DNA from: Reticulascus tulasneorum
Taxonomy: Eukaryota > Ascomycota > Sordariomycetes > Glomerellales > Reticulascaceae
Direction: 5' to 3'
Assembly (NCBI GenBank): GCA_001557505.1
Contig: LSAX01000004.1
Coordinates: 558,001-622,000, forward strand
DNA length: 64,000 nucleotides
The notes below the pieces were generated by a model. The model ran no database searches and was not told where the DNA came from. It saw only the letters and a list, made by a program, of their open reading frames with translations. Position numbers and translations under genes: made by a program. Positions 38,843 through 49,700 of this stretch are shown here, in pieces (the stretch's first letter is position 1; each line of letters opens with the position of its first letter).

Positions 38843-40682
38843 TTTCACGAAGTGGGATCTAGTTGAGTTGGCTGATACCTTGCCAGCCAGCGTTGGACCA
38901 ACAAGAAATTAACAAGGTAAATGCCACGCTGCCACCTTCAGAGACTTAGACTAAACGCATCCTCTGGTCGTTAAGTCCGTGATATACAACAACACGAAAC
39001 GTAGGGAAAGGATTCAAGATAGCGAACAAACCCCGCCGTTCCAGAGTGAGGCTGCAAAGGCATAGCGAGATTTGTGCCTTAGGCAACCAAATCGCTTTGA
39101 GGCGCTGCTCAGCCGCACACTAAGCAATGGCTTTGCAAAACACGAAAACCAGGCTGCCACAATAGTGAGTTTAAGCTCCGTAGTTCATGGGACAGTGTTG
39201 GTAATATCGAACACGCACGAAGTAGTATGAATGCAGAATGTTGAGTAATCTAGTAGGCGGACACTGCTGTACGTCGCAGCGCAATCAGTAGCCACGCCGC
39301 ATTAATACCCATCATGAATGCTAATTTGCTATCCCCGAATAGGCTTGTTCATTCTGGACTTGCAGTTTGCATAGGCAATACCGTAGGACGAACGTAGACG
39401 AGAGCGAATATTTCAATTAACTATAGTAGCTTATCAGTTTAGCCTTCCGGGTTCAGCTTCGACAGGAACTGTGGCATGTACTCACAAGGTTAAAGATGTA
39501 GGCTAAAGTGGTGTGTATGAAGAAGGCTAGCTAGGAAAAACGGAGGCAGCCAAGGAAGGGGGAGGGCATAGACCACCTGCCAGCAGGTGGTTCTAGCTGC
39601 TTAGCACTCTACACTCCATAGTGAACTAGCCAAGCGGAAAACAACATGGTCCGGACAGAAGGATAGCTGTTCTCTTAAACCGCATATTTTGTTTTGGGCA
39701 GGCCCTCCTGCGCACTTCTCCTGTTGAACCGAGTTTGGAAATCCAACGGATGTAAAGATGGCGAAGAACGACCAAAATAACAACCAAACCCCGTCAAATT
39801 CTGCTACTAAACCAACCAGGCCTCTTGTTAACGAATTCGTAATCTTCAAGCCGATGACAGTATTCCGGCGTTAAATCTTTTTACCTAACAAGAGCGCTGA
39901 AATCTTCAATACAGACGGCGCTCGCTGATGACGACTCTGCGCTGGACTTGGTAGGGCCGGCGTAGTTCAACAGACAGATCTAAGAGTTACTCGTAAGAAC
40001 GCCTAGTCCTCAGATAGCAGCACGGCTGCTTTATTGTCATCTAGTATCTTCAAATGCCGTGTGGAAATAGCCGGACTTATCACGCTTATAAGGAAGGATG
40101 TGAGTCTATCAGTCGCGAAGTTTCAGGGGCGTACCTAGTCTAACATACATCCTGCTAAACGATGAAGTATCCAGTCTACCGAAACCTGAAGAACCGTTCA
40201 TATAGTGACGAGCTCCCCATACTTTTAGGTTGATAATGAGCGGCTAGGTAAGTTTCTGCCTCGGTAGTTGCTCGTCAGACGCTTTGCTGGTCATTCAACT
40301 GACATCTAGACCGTCAGCATCACATTTTGCTTCCTGACGCTCGATAACAGATTGTAACAGTTCTTGCTTTCCAAGCGAGGTAGTTTTTGTATAAAGGCTT
40401 AGTATGATGATTATGCACCCTATCGATGACCACAGAATGACAACTCTAATGTGCAGTTTCCCAGCGCTGGTGGCTAAGATGGACAACGGTCCAGACATCC
40501 ACTTCAGATCCCGTAGGATTAAACAACCAGTCAGCGCTAACGGCAACCTCCGTATTATCTTTTGCAGTAATTAAAGTGAGCATATGATTAAGTACATAAG
40601 CTGGATTTCCCCTGCACGTTTAGCATAATATTATATCTCAAGTTATCCTTCTTCCCTAAGCTTACCAATTGGACCAGCAGAT
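38843..40682. other. divergent intergenic region with a perfect inverted repeat
   Basis: 1.84 kb between the divergent NLR and methyltransferase genes. No coding frame accepted. A 9-bp perfect inverted repeat lies at 39572-39591. Confidence 0.5.
39572..39591. repeat. 9-bp perfect inverted repeat with 2-base centre
   Basis: ACCACCTGC then CA then GCAGGTGGT. It contains two CACCTG E-box-like cores facing each other. It could be a dimeric factor site; a hairpin is less likely with so short a centre. Confidence 0.5.
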
Positions 40683-41663
40683 ATGACTGACAGTAACATC
40701 TACACACAGGTGTCGTCTACATTCTGGGAGGCCTACTTAAAAGGCCGCCCATCCGTTCCGGAAAGTTTTTGGGATCGGATATTCCAGTACCAAGTAGAAC
40801 ATTCGGGGAACTTTGAGACCGTCTGCGATCTCGGTTCCGGTTTCGGAATACATTCCCCAAAGCTAGCCCGTCGCTTCTCGCACGTCATCCTCTGCGATCC
40901 GGGACAGGCCAATATCGACCTGGCTCGCCAAGCTCTTTTGTCTTCAGCAGTTGGCGTGGGCGGTGCTTCCAAATTCGAATTCCACGTCTGTACGGCCGAG
41001 AATTCATCGTTACCCGATGCGAGCCTCGATATGGTGTTTATGTCCAACTCCCTCCACTGGACAGACCCAGAACCAGCACTCCGCAATGTCGCAAGGCAGC
41101 TCAAACCAGGTGGGACTTTTGTCGCCGCTGCGTTTGGGCTCGCTTACTTTGAAGACGCGGACATCCATGCTATATTCAGACGCATCATTGAGCATTGCTA
41201 TACGACGACGGCAGAGGTTCTCGGTTCCGAAAGCAATACAAATATGAATTTTGCTCGGATTTTGGAAATGCAGGACAGCGGATACGATTCAGTAGCGTTA
41301 CCACCCGAGTTATCCGAGGGTGGAGTTCAAAGAGTGAAGCTCAATGTCCGCGGGAGGGACAAGCCATTTCATATGGCCAAATTCGAAACAACCACGCCTG
41401 TGTCAAGACTAGGGCATCATGACCAACGTATTGAGCTAGACGACACGGACTGGTATTTCGACATGGACTTGAAAGGCGTAAAAGATCACTGGAGCTCGAT
41501 GCCGTTCCGCAATTACAACCAGGAATATATGACAAAGTGTTGGCAGGATTTAGAGGCTGCTGCGCTGGGTGGCCATTACAAAGGTGCTTGGCCAGTGAGC
41601 ATTGTATTAGCCACTAGAGGAGATAAGCCCCCAAGCAAACAATCACCCCACATCTCGGGCTAA
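40683..41663 (+). CDS. class I SAM-dependent methyltransferase
   Basis: 326 residues, single exon, ATG at 40683. Motif I VCDLGSGFG lies at about 47-55 and VILCDPGQANIDLAR supplies the acidic ribose contact. VFMSNSLHWTDPEPALRNVARQLKPGG is the motif IV-V region typical of the trans-aconitate/UbiE-like Methyltransf_11 group. The acceptor cannot be told. There is no signal peptide, so it is probably cytosolic. No biosynthetic core gene is adjacent. The small YdeI-like gene follows 170 bases downstream on the same strand, possibly by chance. Confidence 0.88.
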   Translation: MTDSNIYTQVSSTFWEAYLKGRPSVPESFWDRIFQYQVEHSGNFETVCDLGSGFGIHSPKLARRFSHVILCDPGQANIDLARQALLSSAVGVGGASKFEFHVCTAENSSLPDASLDMVFMSNSLHWTDPEPALRNVARQLKPGGTFVAAAFGLAYFEDADIHAIFRRIIEHCYTTTAEVLGSESNTNMNFARILEMQDSGYDSVALPPELSEGGVQRVKLNVRGRDKPFHMAKFETTTPVSRLGHHDQRIELDDTDWYFDMDLKGVKDHWSSMPFRNYNQEYMTKCWQDLEAAALGGHYKGAWPVSIVLATRGDKPPSKQSPHISG

Positions 41664-41832
41664 AACTAGATGCTGTACTACATAAAACCCCACACTGGGA
41701 GCAAAGGTCGTCGACCTTTGGCAATTCACGCAAGTGATTTCTCCTGTTCACCAATACTTCAACCAGAACCTCCCTCCAAAAGATCCCAATATCTTCCTCG
41801 GAAGAGCGGCACATTAAGGGCCGCATTTTCAA

Positions 41833-42102
41833 ATGTCCGCCACAACATCGCTACCAGGTGGCAAGCCCCACGAACTACCCGACGACCTTGCTGAGGCGCT
41901 TACAGCTGACGAGACCGCCCAGGCGGCCTGGCTCGACATCACAGTGCTGGCGCGCAATGAGTTCATCTGCTGGGTCAGCGATGCGAAGCAGACGAAGACG
42001 CGCGAGCGCAGAATTACTCGCGCCATTGAGGAACTCAACCTGGGAAAGCGCCGGCCCTGCTGCTGGCCCGGATGCTCCCATCGAGAGCGCACTGGGAAAT
42101 AG
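41833..42102 (+). CDS. YdeI/OmpD-associated-type mini-protein
   Basis: 89 residues from the ATG at 41833. HELPDDLAEALTADETAQAAW, NEFICWVSDAKQTKTRERRI and RAIEELNLGKR match the C-terminal helical part of bacterial YdeI/OmpD-associated proteins, where LP.DL..AL, W...AK....R..RI are the fixed points. Bacterial proteins are about twice this length, so this is the C-terminal half alone, a form I recall from other ascomycetes. The tail CCWPGCSH adds three closely spaced cysteines. The function in fungi is unknown. Confidence 0.7.
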   Translation: MSATTSLPGGKPHELPDDLAEALTADETAQAAWLDITVLARNEFICWVSDAKQTKTRERRITRAIEELNLGKRRPCCWPGCSHRERTGK

Positions 42103-42748
42103 GCACGTCGTCGCGTGAGGGGGACCATGTGCGCTTTTCATAGGGGGTTTCGCACTGAACAAACGATATTTTGGAGCCTAGACGCCCATCTGACAGCCCA
42201 GTTGGTCGTGGGGCGTAGTCTTATTGAAGGGCCCAGGACATGGCCTAAGGGTCGCTTGCAACTAGCCTGCTTATTACTCTCCGAGCACGCTTTCACTGCG
42301 TGTGCAGGTCAACATCGATGCGCAACCAAAGATGTGCCGCTAGAAGGGGTACTTATCTGCTTGGACTTGTCCGTCTGGGGGCTGGTATGCAGGCAAATGC
42401 TGCGTGCAACTGCTGTAGCAGATAAGAGATGTAGTGGGGCATCACTCAATGATACTACTGCAGGGGGCCAAAATCTCGGGGATTGATGGCTGGAAGACTT
42501 CAATCCCGACATTGGCACAAATGGAAAGACAGGTTTTGATGTAAATTAATGATATTATTGCGAAACAAGTCTACTCTATGTGGATATCGTGCTCATCTAT
42601 TATACTCCAGCAGACTCCCTGAGCCCCCCAAAAACCAAATGCCATGCCACTCCCTGATTGCTCTACTCCGGAAACAAGCATGTACTCTTCCCAAGTAAAA
42701 TCAAATCGCTAAGTTGTCAAACTCGACTGCTCGCACACCCTCTGCTCT
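42103..42748. other. convergent intergenic region
   Basis: 650 bases between the YdeI-type gene and the next minus-strand gene. No coding signal. Confidence 0.5.
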
Positions 42749-43015
42749 CTACTGGGGGTTGGCGCTGCCACCGCCATACATGACGGCGTAGGCGGTGTTC
42801 ACGCTGGCGTGGTGGTCCTTGGCGTGCTGCTTGATGCCGTCCCAAGACAGGGAGGATCGGGCAGACGAGGCGGAGGAGTCATTGCGGGGCGCGGGCTTTG
42901 CGGTGGTGGAGACGGTGCCGTAGTAGTTGCCGACTGTGGCCTCGACGGACTCGTGGTGCTCCTTGGCGTGGCGGACGACGGAGGCCCAAACCTTCTGAGC
43001 GGTGTTGGAAACCAT
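42749..43015 (-). CDS. small conserved-looking protein with a duplicated HAKEHH motif
   Basis: 88 residues from the ATG at 43015 (MVSNTAQKVW). The frame is open upstream to 43345, but that part is a low-complexity threonine/histidine stretch translated from a TG/CA microsatellite and is taken as 5' leader. The protein has two copies of one motif: VWASVVRHAKEHHESVEATVGNYYG and, after a serine-rich spacer, SWDGIKQHAKDHHASVNTAYAVMYG (25 residues each in register; shown here only in shortened form as W..(V/I)..HAK(E/D)HH.SV....... YG). No signal peptide or membrane segment is visible. No named family is recognised. It may be an abundant small cytosolic protein like other fungal stress or conidiation proteins, but this is a guess. 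Confidence 0.65.
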   Translation of the reverse strand: MVSNTAQKVWASVVRHAKEHHESVEATVGNYYGTVSTTAKPAPRNDSSASSARSSLSWDGIKQHAKDHHASVNTAYAVMYGGGSANPQ

Positions 43016-44345
43016 ATTTGATGTTGTTATTGGGTTGTTGGGGGTGGTGTTTTGGAGAGGTTTGCTTGGAAGAAGCGGTGTTGAGGTCGTTGGTGAATGT
43101 AGTAAAGTTCTTGTGTGTATGTGTGTGTGTGTGTGTGTTGCGAGATGCTTTATGCTTGTGTGAAGTGTTGCGGGTGATGTTGAAGTTGTTTGTGTGTAGA
43201 TGGAGTGAAGTGTTTGTGAAGATTGCTCTGAATGGATTGTTTGGTTGGATTGCTTGATTGTATTGCTGGATGTGTTGTACTGATGAGTGAATTCAAGTCC
43301 TTCTACTCGCAGGACGACCTTCTCCTTTATACCCTCGACGGCCACGATGCTCCGATGGCATTTCGGTATTGTGCCATGTGCTCATCAGATGCTCAGATGC
43401 TCAGATGGCGTTTGACATTGCATTGTGGATACCCGGTCAAAGTTCAGTCAGCGCGCCTTGTCCTTGGCAGAAGGGCTTCCCGAAGCTGGCCGCCAGCCCT
43501 ACTGATGATTAATTCTAGCTTCTTCTCCCGCGCTGCAGGGGCACGTATAGCGCAATTCGGCGTAGGCTACACACGTTTGGCTACTAACTAGGCTAGTGTG
43601 CGTTTGCGCAAACGCCTGTCGACCACAAGGGCGCGTTCGAACGGTGTCAATCCCGAATTTCTAATCGAGCGAGTTTGTCAGCTTGGCTCGCATCCATGCC
43701 TCCTATTGGCCCAATGTGCCCTTTTGGTGGGGTGGCGGGGTCGATTTGCCGGGCCCGTGCCCTCCAGCTTTGACATGACATTATGTCATTTCTCAGCGAC
43801 TGGGCAGGGATCCTTTCAAAAGCCTATCGATCACATCCGGTGTCGGGATTTTTCCTGTGTCGTATCCTCTTTCTCTCCCGTTAGGGGTGTTTTTTTTTTT
43901 CCGTTCTCAGGACACAGCGCTGGGAGAGGCCGATGTGTCATAGTGCTACGCTAGGCCATCGTCTGACATTACATCTCTGACATTTGCTCCACATCTATGA
44001 ATAGAGAATGCTTGATCATCTACGCTCCGTATCCATCTCGCCTTGTTATTTGCTGGAACGGCAACGAACGGGTACACGGGTGTCGGGTTTTAGCGGCCTC
44101 TCCTCCGTCCTCGTGAAGAACAGGTAGATTGCTGATTCCCATTCAACCTCCTGTGAATCTTATCCCTATCCCGTCTTTCCCTCGCATGATCCCCGATGCC
44201 GCAATTGTGAGTAGCCTTTCAATGCCTGCTGATCTCTCGATTCGCCATGAGTTGTGTCTCTCGCCCGGCGCTCTACTACCGAATTTTTAAATCGTCATCG
44301 ACGATCAACCGCAACATACGACCCCCCCTCCCAATACCACTTGCT
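43016..44345. other. intergenic, leader and promoter of the small gene, then unassigned
   Basis: 1.33 kb. The first 350 bases are pyrimidine-rich on the minus strand with the TG/CA microsatellite. The rest has no accepted gene; a T-run lies near 43890. Confidence 0.5.
43112..43139. repeat. TG/CA dinucleotide microsatellite
   Basis: Twenty-eight bases, almost pure TG on the plus strand with one interruption (GTAT). It lies about 100 bases upstream of the small duplicated-motif gene, in its presumed leader or promoter. Confidence 0.9.
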
Positions 44346-46477
44346 CTAAATGATCCTCACTGTCGTCTTTGTAGCGACTGCCTCGACGAAATCCTGGTAC
44401 ACGGAGACAGCGCCTCTCTGCTCCCCGAATAACTCCAGTAGTCCGATTCTCTCATACGTTGGGTGGGGACCTGCTGCAGAAACAGCGGCGGAAGGCTTCA
44501 AAATCAGCAGTATGCAGGTCCGCGAAGCTGCGATCTGGCCGATATGGAAGCAAGCCACTGCGGTGCCGGGACCGACCTGTCGGGCTCCATCCACCGCTGA
44601 GTCATAGTCTGCGTGCGCATTCCCTGTCCTGTCGTGCAAGATGTCCAGGTCGAACAGGTTCCACGGCGCAGCCTTCCCCGGAGTCGCCGTCTTATACAGC
44701 AGGCATGCAGGAACTAACAGGCCCTGCAATACAAGCGTTCCACCCGTCAGCTCCCCACTCGGGTCAGGCCCAGCCGCCATGCTGCATACACTGACAACCT
44801 CGCACGCGTGGAGCATCTCCCCGGCCGAAATAAACGAGACCGGCCCCTTCACGGATGCCCACGACCAGGTCGGCGCGCGCCACTTATCCGGCCGCCCCAT
44901 CCACGCCCATGCCGCCGACCCTTGAGCATGCCATAACAACCCTGCCAAAATGGACCCTGTCCACAAGCCGGCATGGTAACTCTCCCCGAGTACTCTTTGA
45001 AACTCCTTTGTCAGCCCGGATAACGCCGGGAAGATGTCCTTGTCGAACGTCAGCTGCAGCGCTGAGTATTCCTTCACTAAATTCCCCCATCTCTGCACCA
45101 CGGCGTCTTTGCCTTTTGTCCGCAACGCCGACTCGAGTGCCGACGTCTTATAATAACGCTTCGGGCTGATGAGCCAATCTACTTCGCTCGCGAGACTAGC
45201 CTGCTCTTCCGAGATGCGAATTTCCCTAGTTCCGCTACACTGGCAAGCCGCATGCTCTCCACACTCCCAGGAGAGTTCCTCCGAAGAAAAGTAGAGCACT
45301 CGCTGGGAGAGGATTCGCTCTTGGAAGGCCCAGCCACGCTGAAGCAACGGAAGGCTTTCGTCCGGCTCGGACAAAGCCGCAAGGCGCATGAGGCGGTGGC
45401 GTTCTACATGCGACAGGAGACGGCGGGCGAAGACGCCTTGGCTCTGTGACACAGGAACTGGGGTCTTGGCGTCGTCGGTTGAGAGGTTGAGTTCGTGGGT
45501 TCTGAATTTCGGGTGCACAGCAGAGAACAGCCCACCGCTGGAATCTGTGGAATGCGCTACGGCGATGGTGAGGTATGCGTCAGCGTATATCGACACCATC
45601 TTTGCAGACTCGCTCCGCCAGTCGTCTTCATCATCTTGGACTATACAGAGGCTGTCGATCCATAGGTAGCGTATATTCAGGTTCCGTGTGAACGCGATTG
45701 CTTCCTGGAATGTGAGCGGTAGATCGTTCCAGGGAACGCTTGTTTGGTGGGCAGCATAGTTCGCGACGAGGGTTCGCAGAAGAGGCCGTGGTCCCCAGCA
45801 ATGACTCAGGCACACGTAGCGGTCGGTCTCGCCGTCGGACAGGTGCAGCTTAATGCTGTTGGACCCATGATCGCCGATATCAAGAACCCGCTTCGGGAGA
45901 CCCAGACTGGGGCGGACCCTACAGCTCTCGTGGGAGGCATCGCATTCCTGCAAACGCTGGACAGCCCAGGCGACACTTTCGCTTGATGCGGTGCTTTCTG
46001 AAATCTCGTAGCCTACTGGCCAGCTTGACAACATGCCATCGAGTGGGATCACGCCTACGCAGAGTCAGGACACCACTCAGTCTGAGGTAAGTACCATGCT
46101 CGAAGGTTTTCAAGCATATATCGCGGATTAGGAACAAGTGCATATCAGCCAGTCGTCTTACCTGGCCTCACAAAGAACGAAATCTCATCATTGGTCCCAA
46201 GAACCGTAATGTTCAGACTTCGAACGCCGGATATATTTATCTCCACTCGGACTTGGGTCTCGGGGGGTCCTCTCTCGCCCACACACCGCTCCATTCCTTC
46301 TAATAAAAGCCGGCATGTTTGGCATCCCTGCTCAGCGTTTGTGGTTAATTCATGGACGCTCGATATCAGGTACGTGGATGTCAGATCGTCCTTGCGTGGG
46401 TGCCCGCAGCCTTTACATTCCTGCACCGGCGTTCGTTGCGGATCTGGTTGAGGCCGCGGGTGTGACACTACATCCAT
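44346..46477 (-). CDS. HET-domain protein with N-terminal cysteine head
   Basis: Two exons, 46477-46162 and 46054-44346, separated by a 107-nt GTAAGA...CGTAG intron. The phases fit and give 674 residues. The ATG at 46477 (MDVVSHPRP) is the first in frame. The head has CKGCGHP and CQTCRLLLEG, the paired-cysteine motif also seen in the HET gene at 22929. The HET domain begins near residue 185 with YVCLSHCWGP, then YLWIDSLCIVQDDEDDW and MVSIYADAYLTIAVA, with RGWAFQERILSQRVLYFSSEELSWEC behind. The intron is longer than the others here, so a small extra exon is possible. The gene ends 2 kb from the methyltransferase group and lies head-side 0.3 kb from the 3' end of the nuclease-glucanase gene. 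Confidence 0.9.
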
Positions 46478-46754
46478 CTTCAGCAAACCCGGGATTCGAC
46501 GACTTCTCTGTGTCGGATCAGATTAACCAAGGAGCAAGGCAAAATGCAACAAACGAGTATTTTAGAACTGAGGGTGTGTGAGACCAGGGAAATCTGCGCC
46601 ATGCCATCCTTCGCTCTTGGTCACGTGGAGCTGCCGATTCGCCTGGGCACTTGAAGCTGAAGGAAGTGGGGCAATTGGGTGCTTTGCCAACACATAGGTA
46701 GGCATCTAGGTGAGTATACCTAGCTATCGCAACTTTGATACTATCTACAAGTCC

Positions 46755-49700
46755 TCACAACTTTTCTCTATTATCACACCCAGTGAGGTAGTCGATACTG
46801 ATAAAACACCCGGTGCCGAGATTCTTACTCCCGCACTTACTACAGCCGCTGTCGCGAATATCCTGATAAGCCCACCACATCGTGTTGCCGCTGAAGATAC
46901 ATTCAGCTGGTCCTTGAACGTAGACATGGCACCCATCGCCGTTAATGTTAGAAAAGCAGTTGCCCCGGAGTGGCTTCCCGCTCCTATTACATAATGTGTT
47001 AGTTGCGGCTGAGTAACAGGGAGGGGTGGAGATACGTACCCGGACGCGCCGTAGTTCAAGTCATTGTTGCGTATCAAGCTGTTGACGGCGTGGTCGCAGT
47101 ACTTGACCTGCAGGGTCCTGCAAAGAGCCGAGCCTTTGCAGTCGTAGCTGATGACGGGTGCTGGTGGAGTTGGTGGATCCTCCGGTGGATCCGGTTCAGT
47201 TGGCGGATCCGGAGCCTTCGTCGAAACCACCGGCCGGGATGTTGACACTGTTGAAATCGATGTCCTTATGGTGGTGAGCGACCGCGAGGCGGTTGAGCTG
47301 ACTGGGTCGTCGTCTTCGTCCTCTTCGCTTCCCGGGGGCACGGTTCCGCAAGCATAGAGCATGCCGTTGTCGGCAAGACAGCCAACCCCTGAACCGTTGA
47401 TGCCGCCTTGGCCCACGCTACCTCCGCTGTTGGACCCGGCGCCAGACTGGCCCGAGACGGTGTTGCCGTTGCTATCAGGAGTGTCGATGAGCGGTGCATC
47501 GGCGTTCATGACGCCGGTGCAGGCATACTCTTCCTCTTCCTCCTCTTCTTCTTCGTCCTCATCCTCGTCTTCTTCCTCTTCCCCACCCTCCGTCCCGCAT
47601 GCTGCCCCTACGCAAGCGCCAGGTGGGCAGTTGGCCGGACCGCAGTCGCCACCCTTCGTACATTGCGGCCCAATGCAGTCGCCTCCCTTTGTGCATTGGG
47701 GGCCGATGCAAGGTCCTCCATGGTGGCATATTGGCCCAATACAGTCTCCTCCGATACTGCAGAACGGCCCTTTGCAGCCGCCGCCTCGGTGGCATCTCGA
47801 TCCCTTGCACCGTCCACCCTTGTGACAGCTTGGCCCAGTGCAGTCCCCTCCACGGTCACAGTCATCGCTGTCACAGTCATTCCCGTCACAGTCAACTCCG
47901 CTGCAGTCGTTTGTGTCATCGCATCCGTCGCCTTCGCAATCCTCATCGTCTTCTTCGTCGCCGCCTGGAGGTGGCCCCGGAGCTGGTCCGTCAAGGATTA
48001 CAACCGGAGGGTGCTCGATCTTGCCTCCGCAGAACAGGAAACAGGGAGAGTCTTTGGGAGACGGAATAGGGAGTGGGATAGGGGGAAAACTCGCGGTGTG
48101 GCCCCCACACGCGTCTCCACAGGCCCATGGGGGTACAATGATGGCTGTCTGATTCGTTGTCGGCGTCACAAGGATGATGCCGCCAGTCTGTGTTACTCCG
48201 CCTCCAGGCGCTGTTCCAGTTGGTGGTGGTGTGATGGTCGTCGGCTTCCCGTCTGAGCCAGTTGTCGTGATTGGTGTTCCTGGCATCTGTCCGATCGTGA
48301 CGCGATTCCATGTGAGAGTGGCATTCTTGAGGGCTGGGGGTGTGATCGTATAGAGGACTCCATCCCATTCCGTGACGGTGGCTGGAGGCTGGAGCTGGGG
48401 GAATTGAAGAGTGGGAAACTCAATTACACAAGGTGTTGGGCAGGCGGCGGTTATGGTTCCGAAGCCTGTCCCGGTTTCCGTGGCAGCGTATTCCCAGATT
48501 GTGCTTTTCAAGGTGATCGTCTGACCCGTTTCGTTGCTCCCATCATCGTCACCGCCATCAGCATCACCTAACCAGGCGTTGATCGACGAAACGTTGCTCT
48601 TCGGGTCTTGCCAGGTTACACCCGAGACGTTCGCCCCGGGGGAGGTTATCATGTTCACAGTTCCAACCGTGGCGAGATTGTAGATGTAAATGTCCTGATC
48701 GTTAGACTGTGCAAATTTCAACAGTCAGCATCTGTAGTCTCAAGATCAAGGTGTACCAGCTAGAGAGATCTCGACCTGCTACTTTTGAAATGGCAGGCAA
48801 ACATGCGGGGAAACAACAGGCACGAGTAACTTACCAAATACAACATATCATCTTGACAGCTGAAAGTCAGGAGGCAGGACTGGTCGTAGTTCTGGAACCA
48901 GCTGTACAGCCCAGCGGCGTAGACCAAAACATTTCTGGATCGCTGGATCCGTACACCCCACGCCATGCAAGAGCTCCTGGATCCTGGATCACAGTTCAAA
49001 AACGTTGGATCTGACTTGAAGAGGCCGATCGCGTTTTGAAATGGTTCGGGGGCAGGTGGAGTCGTTTGAAAGTAGGGAGATTCGGTTTGAATCAATCCCA
49101 TAAATAGGTTGTTGGCTCCAGTAACCTCGTATTGGTAAAGCACGTTGTGCTCCGAACCGGTTCCGTAGAGCCACGTAGGGTTGGTTGATTCAATTAGGAA
49201 ACCTCTTGCCGCGTAGATGTCAATCTGCGTTCCTTCGTTTGTCTCCAAATCATGGTCGGCCACCCATCCCCAGACATTCTCAAAGTAGCCGGATCCGAAC
49301 GGAGTGATGTGAAACTGCAACGAAGCCGCAATGCATTTCGGGTTCACCTTCCCCGTCATCTTGGGACAGTCCTTGGCGAGGAGATCCGAGCCAGCATTTC
49401 CGCCGACGCGGAAGTGGCAATCCCACATGCCCGCACTGCCGGGACGGGACGCCTTGATGTTCCACTCCACCAGCACGGCACCAGCAGTCCCACCTTGGAC
49501 TGCGAACAGAAGGTCTGACATTTCAACTGAGCCAACATCACCCTTTTTGCCGACTTGGAGCATGACGTGCGGCGCATTCATGTCGCTGAATTTGGCACCG
49601 GAAGCTACAATGGAGCTCCAGGCCTCGCCCACTATTGTAATGCCGGGAACAATAAGGATAGTGTCGGTCACTCTGTAGACTCCCGCCGGGAGGAAAACGT

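Noticed and set aside
42749..43345. 198-residue version of the small duplicated-motif protein
   Set aside because: The first 110 residues need a non-ATG start and are the translation of CT- and CA-rich leader sequence.
47408..48256. 282-residue plus-strand open frame
   Set aside because: It lies opposite the cysteine-repeat and proline region of the fusion gene. Its length follows from the biased codon use there, and it has no domain.
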